Below are positions 42,034 through 51,582 of a DNA stretch of 64,000 nt, piece by piece (position 1 is the stretch's first letter; each line of letters begins with the position of its first letter). Under the pieces are notes generated by a model that made no database searches, was not told the origin of the DNA, and worked only from the letters and a program-made list of their open reading frames with translations. The stretch is from NCBI GenBank assembly GCA_036741355.1, contig DAINSK010000013.1, positions 1-64,000 on the forward strand, read 5' to 3'. Origin of the DNA: JBBRGK01 sp036741355. Lineage in GTDB: Bacteria > Chloroflexota > Dehalococcoidia > CAUJGQ01. Made by a program: the position numbers and the translations under genes.

Positions 42034-42780
42034 ATGACAACACGACGGCAGTTTCTTGCCCTGGCAGGCGGCGCAACGGCGAGCGCGATCGCGCCTGGAC
42101 TGCTCGGACTCCGTGCGCGCACGGCGCATGCCCAGGCGATCCCCGGCGCTCCTTCGTTCAGAGGAGCAGCAGGTAAGAGTATCCAGGGACCGCTCACGCT
42201 TTCGGCGGGCATGGCGGTGTTCCGCGCTCTACACAATGGCACCGCCAATTTCGGCGTCACGCTCTTCCTGCCCAACCCCGGCGAGGCGATCCAGCAGAGC
42301 TACGACGAGGTCAATTACACCGACTCCTCGCTCGTGTACAACGAAATCGGCATATACAAGGGCGGCGCCGTCGCGATGGCCGGCACCCCGGGCGACCATT
42401 ATCTCGGGATAACGGCGAGCGGCGCGTATCAGATGAGCATCGAGCAACCCGTACCCGGGAATGTGACAACTGTTCAGCAGACCACCTTTTCCGGGAGAGG
42501 CAAGGACATCACGCCGTACTTCATGCTGCCGGACGGGTTGTCGTCACTCAGCGTCCAGACCTCGAACACCAATTACTTCCGCGGTTGGCTCTACCATATC
42601 GACGACCTCGGCGGTGAGCCGTTGCCTGATGGCATCAACGTTTATGACGGCCGGTTTTTCGACTTCTCTTTTCCGGGCAACCAGCCGTCCTATCCCGTGT
42701 ACCTGCCCGACAGCGGGCCCTATCTGCTGTCTACCGACAACATCGGCCCGACCGATAGCTGGACCTTCACCTTCCAGTAG
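42034..42780 (+). CDS. Tat-exported protein of unknown function
   Basis: A 248-residue protein with a twin-arginine signal: MTTRRQFLALAGGATASAIA, cleavage after RTAHAQA. The mature protein is beta-rich and acidic, with repeated Gly, Tyr and Thr (SLVYNEIGIYKGGAVAMAG, SDTNIGPTDSWTF-like end). No enzyme motif or cofactor site is visible. The Tat signal implies folding, perhaps with a cofactor, before export. Confidence 0.65.
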   Translation: MTTRRQFLALAGGATASAIAPGLLGLRARTAHAQAIPGAPSFRGAAGKSIQGPLTLSAGMAVFRALHNGTANFGVTLFLPNPGEAIQQSYDEVNYTDSSLVYNEIGIYKGGAVAMAGTPGDHYLGITASGAYQMSIEQPVPGNVTTVQQTTFSGRGKDITPYFMLPDGLSSLSVQTSNTNYFRGWLYHIDDLGGEPLPDGINVYDGRFFDFSFPGNQPSYPVYLPDSGPYLLSTDNIGPTDSWTFTFQ

Positions 42781-42815
42781 CCGGGGTCAGCGCTAAAGTG
42801 GTGACGACCTGCAAA

Positions 42816-43322
42816 ATGAAGAGCGCCATGAAGACACGGGTTATGCGTTTTATGGGGCGGCTGCTTCAACTGTTCTGGACTAAAGGGGCGAGCACCCCCT
42901 TCGTTGTGCGTCTTATCGGGCGGCTGACGGGTCGGCTGCACATCCGCCTCTATCGCACCACAAAGGGGCGCATCGGTGGGCGGTTCCTCGGTGGCCCCGT
43001 GGTCCTGCTCACGGTCACCGGACGGAAGTCGGGGCAGAAGCGGACCACGCCCTTGCTCTACCTGCGCGATGGCAACGACATCGTCGTGGTGGCGTCAAGC
43101 GGCGGACTCAGGCTGCCCGAATGGTGGCGGAATCTGCAAGCCGATCCCCTGGCCGAAGTCGAGGTTGGGGATCGACGAGTACAGGTTTGTGCTGAGGAGG
43201 CGAGCGCGCAGGAGCGCGAGCGCCTGTGGCCATTACTGAACCGCATGTACGCCGGCTACGAAGGGTACCAGCGAAAGGCTGGATGGCAGATCCCGGTGGT
43301 CAAGTTGCATCCGCAGGGCTAG
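42816..43322 (+). CDS. Deazaflavin (F420)-dependent nitroreductase family protein
   Basis: About 168 residues of the DDN-like split-barrel family: RLHIRLYRTTKGRIGGRFLGGPVVLLTVTGRKSG, then QKRTTPLLYLRDGNDIVVVASSGG and PEWWRNLQADPLAEVEVG. These blocks bind F420H2. Together with the probable F420-linked luciferase-like enzymes it implies the organism makes F420. The start is uncertain (GTG 42798, ATG 42816 or 42828). Confidence 0.88.
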   Translation: MKSAMKTRVMRFMGRLLQLFWTKGASTPFVVRLIGRLTGRLHIRLYRTTKGRIGGRFLGGPVVLLTVTGRKSGQKRTTPLLYLRDGNDIVVVASSGGLRLPEWWRNLQADPLAEVEVGDRRVQVCAEEASAQERERLWPLLNRMYAGYEGYQRKAGWQIPVVKLHPQG

Positions 43323-43668
43323 CGTGTCCTTCTTCGACCCCTGCTAGCGGTTGGCGTATCGACTTGGGCGCCGGTCACCGGGCTCCCTGTAGCCGGTCCG
43401 GCGCCCCAGTCCTTAGCAATGCGTACGGTCGCATCAATGTCTGCCTGTCACAGGTCGACATCGCCTGGAACGGACAGTCGCACCGCTGATGCAGGACCTG
43501 GAGCTTGCCGCATCAGCGGCCGGGCATGGTCGCCTCCCAGGACGGACGCCGGTGACCGTCGGAACCGCGACCCGTTCGTCCGCCCTTCTTGTGGCGACGC
43601 GTCTGTTTCTGCTTCCGCTATTACCGTGGCGTCAGGCTCCTGGCGACGTACGCCGCGGTTATGCGAGA
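43323..43668. other. Intergenic region without recognised feature
   Basis: Open frames on both strands are present but lack domains. No good Shine-Dalgarno lies before the patatin gene, so its transcript may start close to the ATG; no convincing promoter boxes were found. Confidence 0.4.
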
Positions 43669-45477
43669 ATGTGCCGCATGCAGGAACATCGAACATCTTT
43701 CTTCGATGGGCTCGAAGCGGACCAACTTTCCGAAGTCCTCGACCAGCTCGAGGAGCGCCGCTTTCCGGCCGGAGCCGTCGTGCTGGCAGAGGGAGACGCT
43801 CCCCGCGAGCTGTACATCGTACGCTCCGGTTTCGCCGATATCTATCTGAGCGACCGCAGCGACGGCGAGCGCCTTATTGGCCGTGTGGGTCCGGGCGCGT
43901 CCCTGGGCGAAGTTTCGCTGTTCACGGGCCAGCCGGTATCAGCGACGGTCCGCGCGGTCGAGGACCTCGACGTCCTGGCGATCAGCGAGCGCGAATTCCA
44001 CCGCATCGCCGATCGCTTTCCGCGTGTGTACCGCAACCTCGGCACGATCCTGTCGGAGCGCCTTGTGCGCTCCGATCAGCGCTCGCGGCAGAGCCGGCCC
44101 ACGCGCCTAGCCACGCTAATCGACGAGGGGGCGCCGCCGCTGGTCGGCTACGCGCTCGCCTGCAGCCTTGCGTGGCATCTGCGTGCCCCAGTTGCTCTGC
44201 TGGTCGTTACCGACGGCGAACCCCCCGAGGATCTCGCCGCGTTGGCGAGCCGCAGTGGCGACGGCGTCGTTCCCGCAGGCGATCGCCGCGCCCGTGCCTA
44301 TCTCGCGATCATCCCACGGTCAGGGATCGAGCCGCACGGCGGAGTCGCGGGGCTAGTCGATCGCCTCGTCGCCCGCCACGAGCACGTCCTCGTGCAGGTG
44401 CCGGCCCGCGGATCGAACGGCGATCTGGGTGGGCGGACGGTATATCTCTCCGGTGCTGAAGGTACCGGTGACGACCAGTTCGCACGGTCAGGCACCAGGC
44501 TGCACGCCTGGAAGGCAGGCACCGGGCCGCGTCCCGAGCGTAGCGGTGTGCTCTGTGTGCCGAATCTGATTCCGGCCGACGAGAAACGGCTGCAGAACGG
44601 GTTGTTGCCGCCTGCGACTGCCGCGGGGCGAGCGCTTGGTTGGCTGGCGCGCGACCTTGCGGGGCTGAAGGTTGGACTGGCGCTGGGCGCCGGCAGCTTC
44701 AAAGGCTACGCCCACATTGGCGTGGTGGACGTGCTCCGGCGCGCCGGTATTCCCATCGATTACATCGCCGGCACGAGCATCGGTGGGGCGGTGGCGGCGC
44801 TCTACGCGGCCGGTTACGGAACCCAGGCCTCGATCCAGATCCTGGATCGGATTGGCGCCAGCGCCTTCCGGCCGACGGTGCCGATCAGGAGCCTGATGTC
44901 AAGCAACGGACTTCGGGCGAGTGTGAGGAGCATGACTGGTGAACGCCGCATCGAAGACCTGCCGGTGCCGCTGTCCGTGGTCGCGACGGACATCGCCACG
45001 CAACGAGAGGTGGTATTTAAGCGCGGGCTGCTCTGGCCGGCACTGCTGGCCAGTGTCTCGATCCCGGGTATCTATCCCGCGCAACGGATGGGAAGATACA
45101 TCCTGGTCGACGGCGGGATCTGCAACCCGGTGCCCAGCAACGTCGCCGCGGACATGGGCGCCGACGTGGTGATCGCCGTTCGGCTGATCAGCCGGCCTGT
45201 TCCGCGGGCGCCCGAGCTGGAAGCGGCACCGGCCACTGGCAAGGTGCCATCGGTCTTGCAGGCGATCATGCGTTCGATCGAGGTCATGCAGAGCAAGATT
45301 TCGGCCGATACCGCTTCGGCGGCGACAATCGTGATCGAGCCGATGACGGCGGACGTATCATATGGGTGGGGGCTGCGCAACTTCAGTGAGGGCAAGCGTT
45401 ACGTCTCCGCCGGCGAAGTTGCAGCCCGCGAGGCACTGCCACGGATTGCTTCAGCCCTGCCCTGGCTGCGCGGTTGA
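43669..45477 (+). CDS. Patatin-like phospholipase with cyclic-nucleotide-binding domain
   Basis: A 602-residue protein related to neuropathy-target-esterase homologues. Residues about 10-130 form a cyclic-nucleotide-binding domain (FPAGAVVLAEGDAPRELYIV, RVGPGASLGEVSLFTGQPVS). A linker domain follows, with GYALACSLAWHLRAPVALLV. The patatin domain starts near 330: GLALGAGSFKGYAHIGVVDV (oxyanion loop), GTSIGGAVAAL with the nucleophile serine near 369, and the catalytic Asp in VDGGICNPVPSN near 480. It should hydrolyse membrane lysophospholipids or acyl esters, gated by cAMP or a similar ligand. Start: 43669 or 43678. Confidence 0.92.
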   Translation: MCRMQEHRTSFFDGLEADQLSEVLDQLEERRFPAGAVVLAEGDAPRELYIVRSGFADIYLSDRSDGERLIGRVGPGASLGEVSLFTGQPVSATVRAVEDLDVLAISEREFHRIADRFPRVYRNLGTILSERLVRSDQRSRQSRPTRLATLIDEGAPPLVGYALACSLAWHLRAPVALLVVTDGEPPEDLAALASRSGDGVVPAGDRRARAYLAIIPRSGIEPHGGVAGLVDRLVARHEHVLVQVPARGSNGDLGGRTVYLSGAEGTGDDQFARSGTRLHAWKAGTGPRPERSGVLCVPNLIPADEKRLQNGLLPPATAAGRALGWLARDLAGLKVGLALGAGSFKGYAHIGVVDVLRRAGIPIDYIAGTSIGGAVAALYAAGYGTQASIQILDRIGASAFRPTVPIRSLMSSNGLRASVRSMTGERRIEDLPVPLSVVATDIATQREVVFKRGLLWPALLASVSIPGIYPAQRMGRYILVDGGICNPVPSNVAADMGADVVIAVRLISRPVPRAPELEAAPATGKVPSVLQAIMRSIEVMQSKISADTASAATIVIEPMTADVSYGWGLRNFSEGKRYVSAGEVAAREALPRIASALPWLRG

Positions 45478-45765
45478 TAGGTTCGTCGGCCAGAACCCAT
45501 CGCGACGTTCGGTGGCGAGCAGTATAGCCGTCGCCACCGGCTCGACCGCCGTGATCGCCCGCCTCGAGCTAGCACGCCGGCCGGCGTATGGGAAGGCGAA
45601 GCGGCTGAGCCGCGTGCAATTCTCTCGTTGACAGGCTCGGGCGCAGAACCGATGCTGAAGGCGGCGCCGCGGCGCCGGCACTCAGCGTGGCCCCGCGGTG
45701 GCTGTGTACCTTCAAGGCACACGCCGACGGCTGCACGGATCGTTGAAAGTAGCAGGTGCCCCGCC

Positions 45766-47412
45766 ATGATGCCCGGTCCGGTTCGGCCCCGTATCCGCCG
45801 GTTTCTGTCTGTAGCGCTCGTAGTCGCTGTCGGTGCCGTCGCCATTTTCTCACCCGGCGACTCACACCAGGCAGCCGAGCCGGTGGCAGCGCAGACCGCG
45901 ACGACCGTGCAGGTATACGGTCGCGGGCTGATTAATCCGAAGGAGATGGCTTTCACCGCCGACGGCACACTGTACATCGCCGAGTCGGGCAAACCCGGCG
46001 ATGTCACGGTGCCGCTGCCGGTCGGTTTTGGCGGCAAGGGCCCTATCGGTAGGAACGGCCGCGTATCGCGGGTGCGGCCAGGCGCAGAGCGCGAGGATTT
46101 CGTCACCGGCCTGCCCAACATCGGCCTGTACAACGGCGTCGAGATGCTCGGCGCGACCGGTATCGCGGTGCTTGATGGCCAGCTCTACGAGGTTGCTGCA
46201 GGGCACCTGACAGTTTCGCCGGCGCTGTCGCGAGTTTCATCCGATGGCAGCATGACCGCGGTGGCCGATGTTGGCGAGTTCAATAAGAACGATCCCGCCC
46301 CGAAGGAGAACGGCGACGCGGTACTGCACGGCAACCCGTTCGGCATGGCGGCACTGCAGGGCAACCTCTACATCACCGATGGAAACTACAACCGTATTAT
46401 CAAAGCTACTCCTGCGGGCAAGCTATCGTTACTGACCCAGTGGATAAGCGATCTCACAACGACGGGGATTGCGGCGGGACCTGATGGCAATCTGTACGTG
46501 GCGCAGTTCGGCCAGGCGCCATACGCGCACGGCTCGGGGCGCATCGACCGCGTCACCCCCGCCGGGCAGCTCAATGAGGGCGTGGTGACGAACCTCACCA
46601 CGCCCATCGGCGTGGCGTTCGCGCCCGATGGAACGATGTACGTGCTGCAGTATGCGGCCGAATTTTCAGCCGAAAAGCTGCGATATGTCGCCTTCGGCGG
46701 CGAGGTGCAACGGGTGAAACCGGACGGTACAACACAGCCAGTCGTTACGGGACTGGTCTTCCCGACGGCGCTGATCTTTGGTCCCGACGGCGCACTCTAT
46801 GTCACGAACTACGGCAATGAGGCGAACGACGGGCAGGGGCAGGTATTGCGAATCGTGCCGGGTCAGGCGTCCGTCCAGGGCCCAGCGGTGCCCGCACCCG
46901 ATGAAGGCGCACAGTACGTCAGTGCCCAACCAACACCGCGTTCGGACGCGGGTGCCGTGACGACCGCGTCTGTGACCATTGTCGAACCGTCGGACCCCCA
47001 GCAATGGGGTTATGAGCCCAGGGAAACTACGATCGACGTCGGTCAGGCGGTGATGATTACCAACAGCGGGCGCACCAGCCACACCGCCTCGGCCAGTTCC
47101 GGCGAGTTTGACACCGGACTGATCACCGGCGGCGCCTCCGCTACGATCCGCTTCGATACGCCCGGCACGTACACCTACTTCTGCCAGCCGCATCCGTGGA
47201 TGAAGGGGACGATCATCGTCCGCGGTCAAGGGGGAGCCGCCGCCGCCCCGGTTCAAACGAAAGCCACTCCATCGCTATCATCACCCAGCATCAACCCGTT
47301 CTGGGCGGTCGGGTTTGTTGGAATAATAATTGGCCTGGTGTATCTTGCCGGATTTGCGATCCGCCGGCGCTCGCACGAGCCGCGACCGGAGCCACCGGGT
47401 ACATCGGGTTAG
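45766..47412 (+). CDS. ScyD/ScyE-like beta-propeller with plastocyanin domain and membrane anchor
   Basis: A 548-residue exported protein. Signal or anchor RRFLSVALVVAVGAVAIFS is followed by a six-bladed NHL-like propeller with repeated 'DG.LYIA/YVTD.G.N..' blades (TADGTLYIAESG, LQGNLYITDGNYNRII, GPDGNLYVAQFG, GPDGALYVTNYG). A cupredoxin domain occupies about residues 400-490, with copper ligands in TSHTASAS and YFCQPHPWMKGTIIV (H, C, H, M). A C-terminal membrane helix (FWAVGFVGIIIGLVYLAGFAI) anchors it. The copper site suggests electron transfer at the outer face of the membrane. Confidence 0.85.
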   Translation: MMPGPVRPRIRRFLSVALVVAVGAVAIFSPGDSHQAAEPVAAQTATTVQVYGRGLINPKEMAFTADGTLYIAESGKPGDVTVPLPVGFGGKGPIGRNGRVSRVRPGAEREDFVTGLPNIGLYNGVEMLGATGIAVLDGQLYEVAAGHLTVSPALSRVSSDGSMTAVADVGEFNKNDPAPKENGDAVLHGNPFGMAALQGNLYITDGNYNRIIKATPAGKLSLLTQWISDLTTTGIAAGPDGNLYVAQFGQAPYAHGSGRIDRVTPAGQLNEGVVTNLTTPIGVAFAPDGTMYVLQYAAEFSAEKLRYVAFGGEVQRVKPDGTTQPVVTGLVFPTALIFGPDGALYVTNYGNEANDGQGQVLRIVPGQASVQGPAVPAPDEGAQYVSAQPTPRSDAGAVTTASVTIVEPSDPQQWGYEPRETTIDVGQAVMITNSGRTSHTASASSGEFDTGLITGGASATIRFDTPGTYTYFCQPHPWMKGTIIVRGQGGAAAAPVQTKATPSLSSPSINPFWAVGFVGIIIGLVYLAGFAIRRRSHEPRPEPPGTSG

Positions 47413-47474
47413 GCCGCGTCTGTCTGAACATACGCTGGTGCATTGAACAAGTGACCCGGCCAGGGAGCGCAATC

Positions 47475-48923
47475 ATGACTTCGGAGTCCGCCGCGGAAAC
47501 ACAGACCAATCCTGAAGTCGAAGCGTTCGTCAACAGTCTGATCGAGAATGCCGCGCACGCTCGCCTGACTCAGCTCTTTGCAGACGGCCATAGTCGCGCG
47601 CTGTACCACGTCGCGGATCGCGACGGCGTCGGCGTGATTGCCTTGCGCACGCCGCAACTCACGCACGACGAGTTGGTCACCCTGATGAAGTTCCGGTTGG
47701 CGCAATACGTCGCCGTGAATTTTATCGACCCAGAGATGGTCTACGAGGCACGCATGGAACACGAGCCGCTGACGGGCGTTGCAGATGGTGACGTTCATGT
47801 GATCGCTGGGTCCGTAGCGACCGGGGAGATCCTCTGTTACGCCGCAATCAAGGCATCCCCGGAGGCACCCGCCGGCACCACCCTGCGCACCCGCGACCGC
47901 CCGCTGTTCGCCGTCGAAAAGACGCATGGCTGGGGTATCTATAACCGGCTGCGCGTGTTGCCCGACCTGCCTCTTGGCAAGCTGCGTGAGCTCGGTCGGT
48001 TCGTCAAAAACCAGCGGCTGCACGCGTTCGACGCGCTCGGCCTTCGGGCGCCGGTGGAGGTGGGTCTGGCCGTCTTCCGCGCTCTCTCCGGTCCGTTGCG
48101 CCTGGAAGTAGACGGTCTGATCGGCGACCTGGAAGAGGGAGTCGCCAAACGCAATCTCGAGTATTTCCACGTGCCGCTGGTCGTGATCCACGGCACCGTG
48201 CCCTACGAACACGAGGAGTCCTATTTTTTTCCGCGCTACCAGTACAAGACGGTTTATCCATTCGCCACTCTCTCGCTTGACATCACCAGCGCCATGTTGG
48301 CACGGCTCGATGCGATCGAGGCGGGACTAGCCAAGCCTGGCAAGGAGGGGCTGATGGCGTTGCTGGCGTTGAAGCGCGATGTCCTCAGCCCCGTGAGTAC
48401 GGCGATGCCACCGGAAGGGCTGGCGCCGCTCACCAACGCCGATCTGCCCCAGCTCGGCGTGCCGATGCAGGCTCGACGTCAGATGCTGAACCTGGCCGAA
48501 CGGCTGCGATCGATCAACCTCTTTAGCGGTCTATCTGTAGCCGAGGCGACGGTGCTAGGCACGTTCATTGAACGCGAAGCAGTTCCGTCCGGAACGGTCA
48601 TCGTGCGTGAAGGCGACGTTGGCGACGATCTCTACCTGATAGAAGCGGGCGAGGCGGAGGCGCACATCAACAGCCGTGGCGGGGTGCCGCTGATTCTGGC
48701 GACGTTCGGCCCCGGCGAGTATTTCGGCGAGATCGCGCTGCTCACCGGCTCCGAGCGCACAGCCGACGTGGTCGCAACGACGCCGATGACCTTGCTGCGG
48801 CTGACGAAGGATGCCTACACCCGCTACCTGATGCACGCGATTGAGGTCGAGCAACAGATTACGCGCACGGCGATGCATAGCAGTCAGCAGAACGCTAAGA
48901 AACGGGTCTCGATGGATACGTAA
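47475..48923 (+). CDS. Acyltransferase-like protein with C-terminal cyclic-nucleotide-binding domain
   Basis: A 482-residue protein starting MTSESAAETQTNPEVEAF with GGGAG upstream. Residues 1-300 have an alpha/beta composition that may be a GNAT or autoinducer-synthase-like fold (GEILCYAAIKASPEAP, LPLGKLRELGRFVKNQRLHA), but the assignment is weak. Residues about 340-465 are a cyclic-nucleotide-binding domain: INLFSGLSVAEATVLGTFIE, VREGDVGDDLYLIEAGEAEA, FGPGEYFGEIALLTGSERTA with the phosphate-binding cassette GEIALL..ERTA. It follows the ScyD-like gene by 62 bases and precedes an MMPL transporter. Confidence 0.7.
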   Translation: MTSESAAETQTNPEVEAFVNSLIENAAHARLTQLFADGHSRALYHVADRDGVGVIALRTPQLTHDELVTLMKFRLAQYVAVNFIDPEMVYEARMEHEPLTGVADGDVHVIAGSVATGEILCYAAIKASPEAPAGTTLRTRDRPLFAVEKTHGWGIYNRLRVLPDLPLGKLRELGRFVKNQRLHAFDALGLRAPVEVGLAVFRALSGPLRLEVDGLIGDLEEGVAKRNLEYFHVPLVVIHGTVPYEHEESYFFPRYQYKTVYPFATLSLDITSAMLARLDAIEAGLAKPGKEGLMALLALKRDVLSPVSTAMPPEGLAPLTNADLPQLGVPMQARRQMLNLAERLRSINLFSGLSVAEATVLGTFIEREAVPSGTVIVREGDVGDDLYLIEAGEAEAHINSRGGVPLILATFGPGEYFGEIALLTGSERTADVVATTPMTLLRLTKDAYTRYLMHAIEVEQQITRTAMHSSQQNAKKRVSMDT

Positions 48924-49032
48924 GCGTCCGTCGTAAATTCCCTTTGCATCGATGCGCGCGCGCTGGACAGGGCAGACGCTGTGGCAATGACGGAGGTCAA
49001 TTACGAGCGCGTTTTATGCATGGCTGGCACGT

Positions 49033-51312
49033 ATGTCCGTTCACCACAAATGGTGGCTGATCGGCGCATGGGTAGTCCTGCTCGCCGTGTCGGCGGTCGG
49101 CGCCTCCAAGCTGGAACGTGCGTTGAAAGTCGGCGGGTTTAGCCTGCCCGGCACCGAGTTCAACACGACCTCGAAAGTCCTCTCCAACGACCTCAACATA
49201 TCGTCAGATAAATCTGCGGACGTGGTCTTCCATTCGAATCGGTACCTCGTTACGGACCGGGTCTTCTATGACGCTGTTGATGGAGTCGTCAAGAAGCTCC
49301 AACAGGTCCCGTATGTGACCAAAATCGACACGCTGTATAGTACTGGAATCCCGGATTTCGTCAGCCGCGACAACCGAACCACTTATGCGTTGGTCACGCT
49401 TACGGGCAGCGAAGAGCAACTGGAGCGCGCGACACCTGATCTGCGCCGGCTAGTGCAGTCGAAAGACATCACCGTCTATCTGATCGGCCAGGCGGCGGCC
49501 AACTACGACATCCAATCCGCGAGCGTCAGCGACCTGGTGGCTGTCGAACGGTTCACGTTTCCGGTCATCTTCCTGCTACTGGTGCTCGTTTTTGGCTCCG
49601 TAGTGGCAGCCGGCATCCCGCTCGTTCTCGGTGCTGCCGGTGTATCCGCCTCGCTGGCAGTCTTGTTCATCATCGCCCAATTCACCGACCTATCGATCTT
49701 CGCGCTCAATACGGCCTCGATGATCGGTCTGGGCTTGGCGGTCGACTTTTCGCTGATCATGGTCAGCCGCTTCCGTGAAGAGCTGGCACACGCGCCGGTG
49801 CCCGAGGCGTTGGAGCGCACACTGCAAACCGCGGGACGTTCAATCACGTTCTCGGGGGTCACGCTAATCCTGACGATGTCGGTGCTGACCCTCTTCCCCA
49901 TCACCGTGATCCGCTCCATCGCGCTGGCGATCATGGTGGTCGGGGCAATTGCCGTACTCACCGGCTTGCTGCTGCTCCCACCGCTGCTCGCTGCGCTTGG
50001 TACGCACGTGAACAGCCTCAACGTGCGCCGCCTCCTGCCGGGGCTCAATCGTAACCGCGACGGAATGTGGCGGAGCTGGGCGCACGCAGTCATGCGCAGG
50101 CCGTGGGTCAGTATCATCGCGGCGCTGCTCGTGCTTGGGTTGTTGGCGCTTCCCGCCGGCTGGATGCGGCGCACGGGCGTGACCGTCCAGGTGCTGCCGA
50201 AGGATAGCGAGTCCCGCCTGGCGTACGAGCTGATACAACGCCAGTTTGGTCTGGGTGAGCCGGGGCCGCTGTTCGTGGTTGTTCAAGCGAACCGGCAAAA
50301 CGGAATCTGGACGCCGAGCGTCCTGAAAGGGATTTACGACCTCCATACCCACCTGGAGGCGGATCCACGGGTCGCGCATGTGCAGTCCTTGGCGAGCCTC
50401 GTCCCGAATCCGTCGTCCGACTGGATCCAGTCGCTTTCGCCGGCCACGATCAACTCCAATACGGACCGCAAGCGGATCGCAGAGCGTCTGGTGAACTTGG
50501 CCGGTGCGAACACAACCACGACATTGATCGTCTATCCCCGCTACCGTGAGACCGACCCCAAGACCGTGGATTTAATGAAGGATCTACGGGCGCATGCGAC
50601 AACGTGGGCACCGGGTTTGAAGGGCGCGCGAGTGCTTGTGGGAGGTTCTCCGGCGCAGCACTACGATTTCGACAAGGTAGTGTACGACCAGTTTCCGCTG
50701 CTTCTTGGGCTCAGCCTGGTGGTGACGTTCGCCATCCTGATGCTGTTCTTCCATTCATTAATCCTGCCGGTCAAGGCGATCTTGTTGAACCTCGCCTCGA
50801 TCGTCGCCAGCTACGGTGTCCTCGTGCTGGTCTTCCAGTTCGGCGTTGGTGACTCCCTCCTCCGCTTTCACTCGATTGGAGCTGTGCTCTCGTACACGCC
50901 GGTGCTACTCTTCTCGATCCTGTTTGGCCTCAGCACCGACTATGAGGTCTTCTTGCTAACCCGTGTGCGCGAGAGCTACCTACAAGGCAGCACGAATGAG
51001 GAGGCGGTCGCGCACGGGCTGGAGCGGACCGCCGGCGTGATCACCGCGGCCGGCCTGATCATGATCGCGGTCTTCGGGTCATTCGCGCTGACTGGAGTGC
51101 TGGTAATCAAGGAGATCGGCTTCGGCCTCGCCGTCGCGGTCCTGATCGATACGACGCTGGTCCGGATTGTGCTCGTGCCGGCCGCGATGAAGCTCATGGG
51201 CGACTGGAACTGGTGGATGCCGAAAGCGCTCGGTCGCCTTGTACCTGAAATCGAAGAGGGTGAGATTCGCCCGCCAACCAAGCCTGCCGGGGCACCGGTG
51301 GGCGGCTCATGA
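49033..51312 (+). CDS. MMPL/RND-family lipid exporter
   Basis: A 759-residue membrane protein with the two-fold MMPL layout: one helix (WWLIGAWVVLLAVSAVGASK), an extracytoplasmic domain, five helices with 'LNTASMIGLGLAVDFSLIMVSRFREEL' split around the proton-relay Asp, then a second domain and six helices with 'FGLSTDYEVFLLTRVRE'. These transporters export lipids or lipid-like compounds. The ATG at 49033 lacks a Shine-Dalgarno; the frame continues upstream as SAFYAWLAR to an ATT at 49000 preceded by CGGAGG, so translation may begin there. Confidence 0.92.
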   Translation: MSVHHKWWLIGAWVVLLAVSAVGASKLERALKVGGFSLPGTEFNTTSKVLSNDLNISSDKSADVVFHSNRYLVTDRVFYDAVDGVVKKLQQVPYVTKIDTLYSTGIPDFVSRDNRTTYALVTLTGSEEQLERATPDLRRLVQSKDITVYLIGQAAANYDIQSASVSDLVAVERFTFPVIFLLLVLVFGSVVAAGIPLVLGAAGVSASLAVLFIIAQFTDLSIFALNTASMIGLGLAVDFSLIMVSRFREELAHAPVPEALERTLQTAGRSITFSGVTLILTMSVLTLFPITVIRSIALAIMVVGAIAVLTGLLLLPPLLAALGTHVNSLNVRRLLPGLNRNRDGMWRSWAHAVMRRPWVSIIAALLVLGLLALPAGWMRRTGVTVQVLPKDSESRLAYELIQRQFGLGEPGPLFVVVQANRQNGIWTPSVLKGIYDLHTHLEADPRVAHVQSLASLVPNPSSDWIQSLSPATINSNTDRKRIAERLVNLAGANTTTTLIVYPRYRETDPKTVDLMKDLRAHATTWAPGLKGARVLVGGSPAQHYDFDKVVYDQFPLLLGLSLVVTFAILMLFFHSLILPVKAILLNLASIVASYGVLVLVFQFGVGDSLLRFHSIGAVLSYTPVLLFSILFGLSTDYEVFLLTRVRESYLQGSTNEEAVAHGLERTAGVITAAGLIMIAVFGSFALTGVLVIKEIGFGLAVAVLIDTTLVRIVLVPAAMKLMGDWNWWMPKALGRLVPEIEEGEIRPPTKPAGAPVGGS

Positions 51313-51314
51313 GA

Positions 51315-51500
51315 TCAGCGCCGCCGCAGCTGCCGCAGGACGAGCCCCGCGAGGCCCGCAACGGCCAGGCCGGGGGCGACCCGGCTCCGGCGCAGCTCGT
51401 TGTTGAGATGATACGGGCCGCGCAGGCGCGCAACCGCCACGCGCACCCGTTGGCGAGCACGATCATATTCTTTTTTCGACCACGAAGGTAGTACGAACAA
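51315..51500 (-). CDS. Short basic protein or tail remnant
   Basis: A 61-residue frame opened by TTG at 51500: SKKEYDRARQRVRVAVARLR, then SRVAPGLAVAGLAGLVLRQLRRR. It ends two bases from the MMPL stop, convergent. The hydrophobic stretch followed by LRRR resembles the C-terminal tails of the SnoaL-like proteins at 55389-57338. It may be a real small membrane-associated protein or the remnant of another such protein. Confidence 0.3.
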   Translation of the reverse strand: MFVLPSWSKKEYDRARQRVRVAVARLRGPYHLNNELRRSRVAPGLAVAGLAGLVLRQLRRR

Positions 51501-51582
51501 GTGTCAATAATCGACGGAGGTTTTGTGCCCACCCGAAGCGGGGCCCGGCTGTTGACAACCTTCCGAAGACGCCGGATGCTGT

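Noticed and set aside
40651..42129. A 492-codon minus-strand frame
   Set aside because: Very arginine-rich and overlapping the quinone-oxidoreductase gene in another frame; a shadow.
51309..51491. Plus-strand frame overlapping the MMPL stop by ATGA
   Set aside because: Low-complexity Ala/Gln/Arg composition and no domain; the opposing frame fits slightly better, though it too is uncertain.
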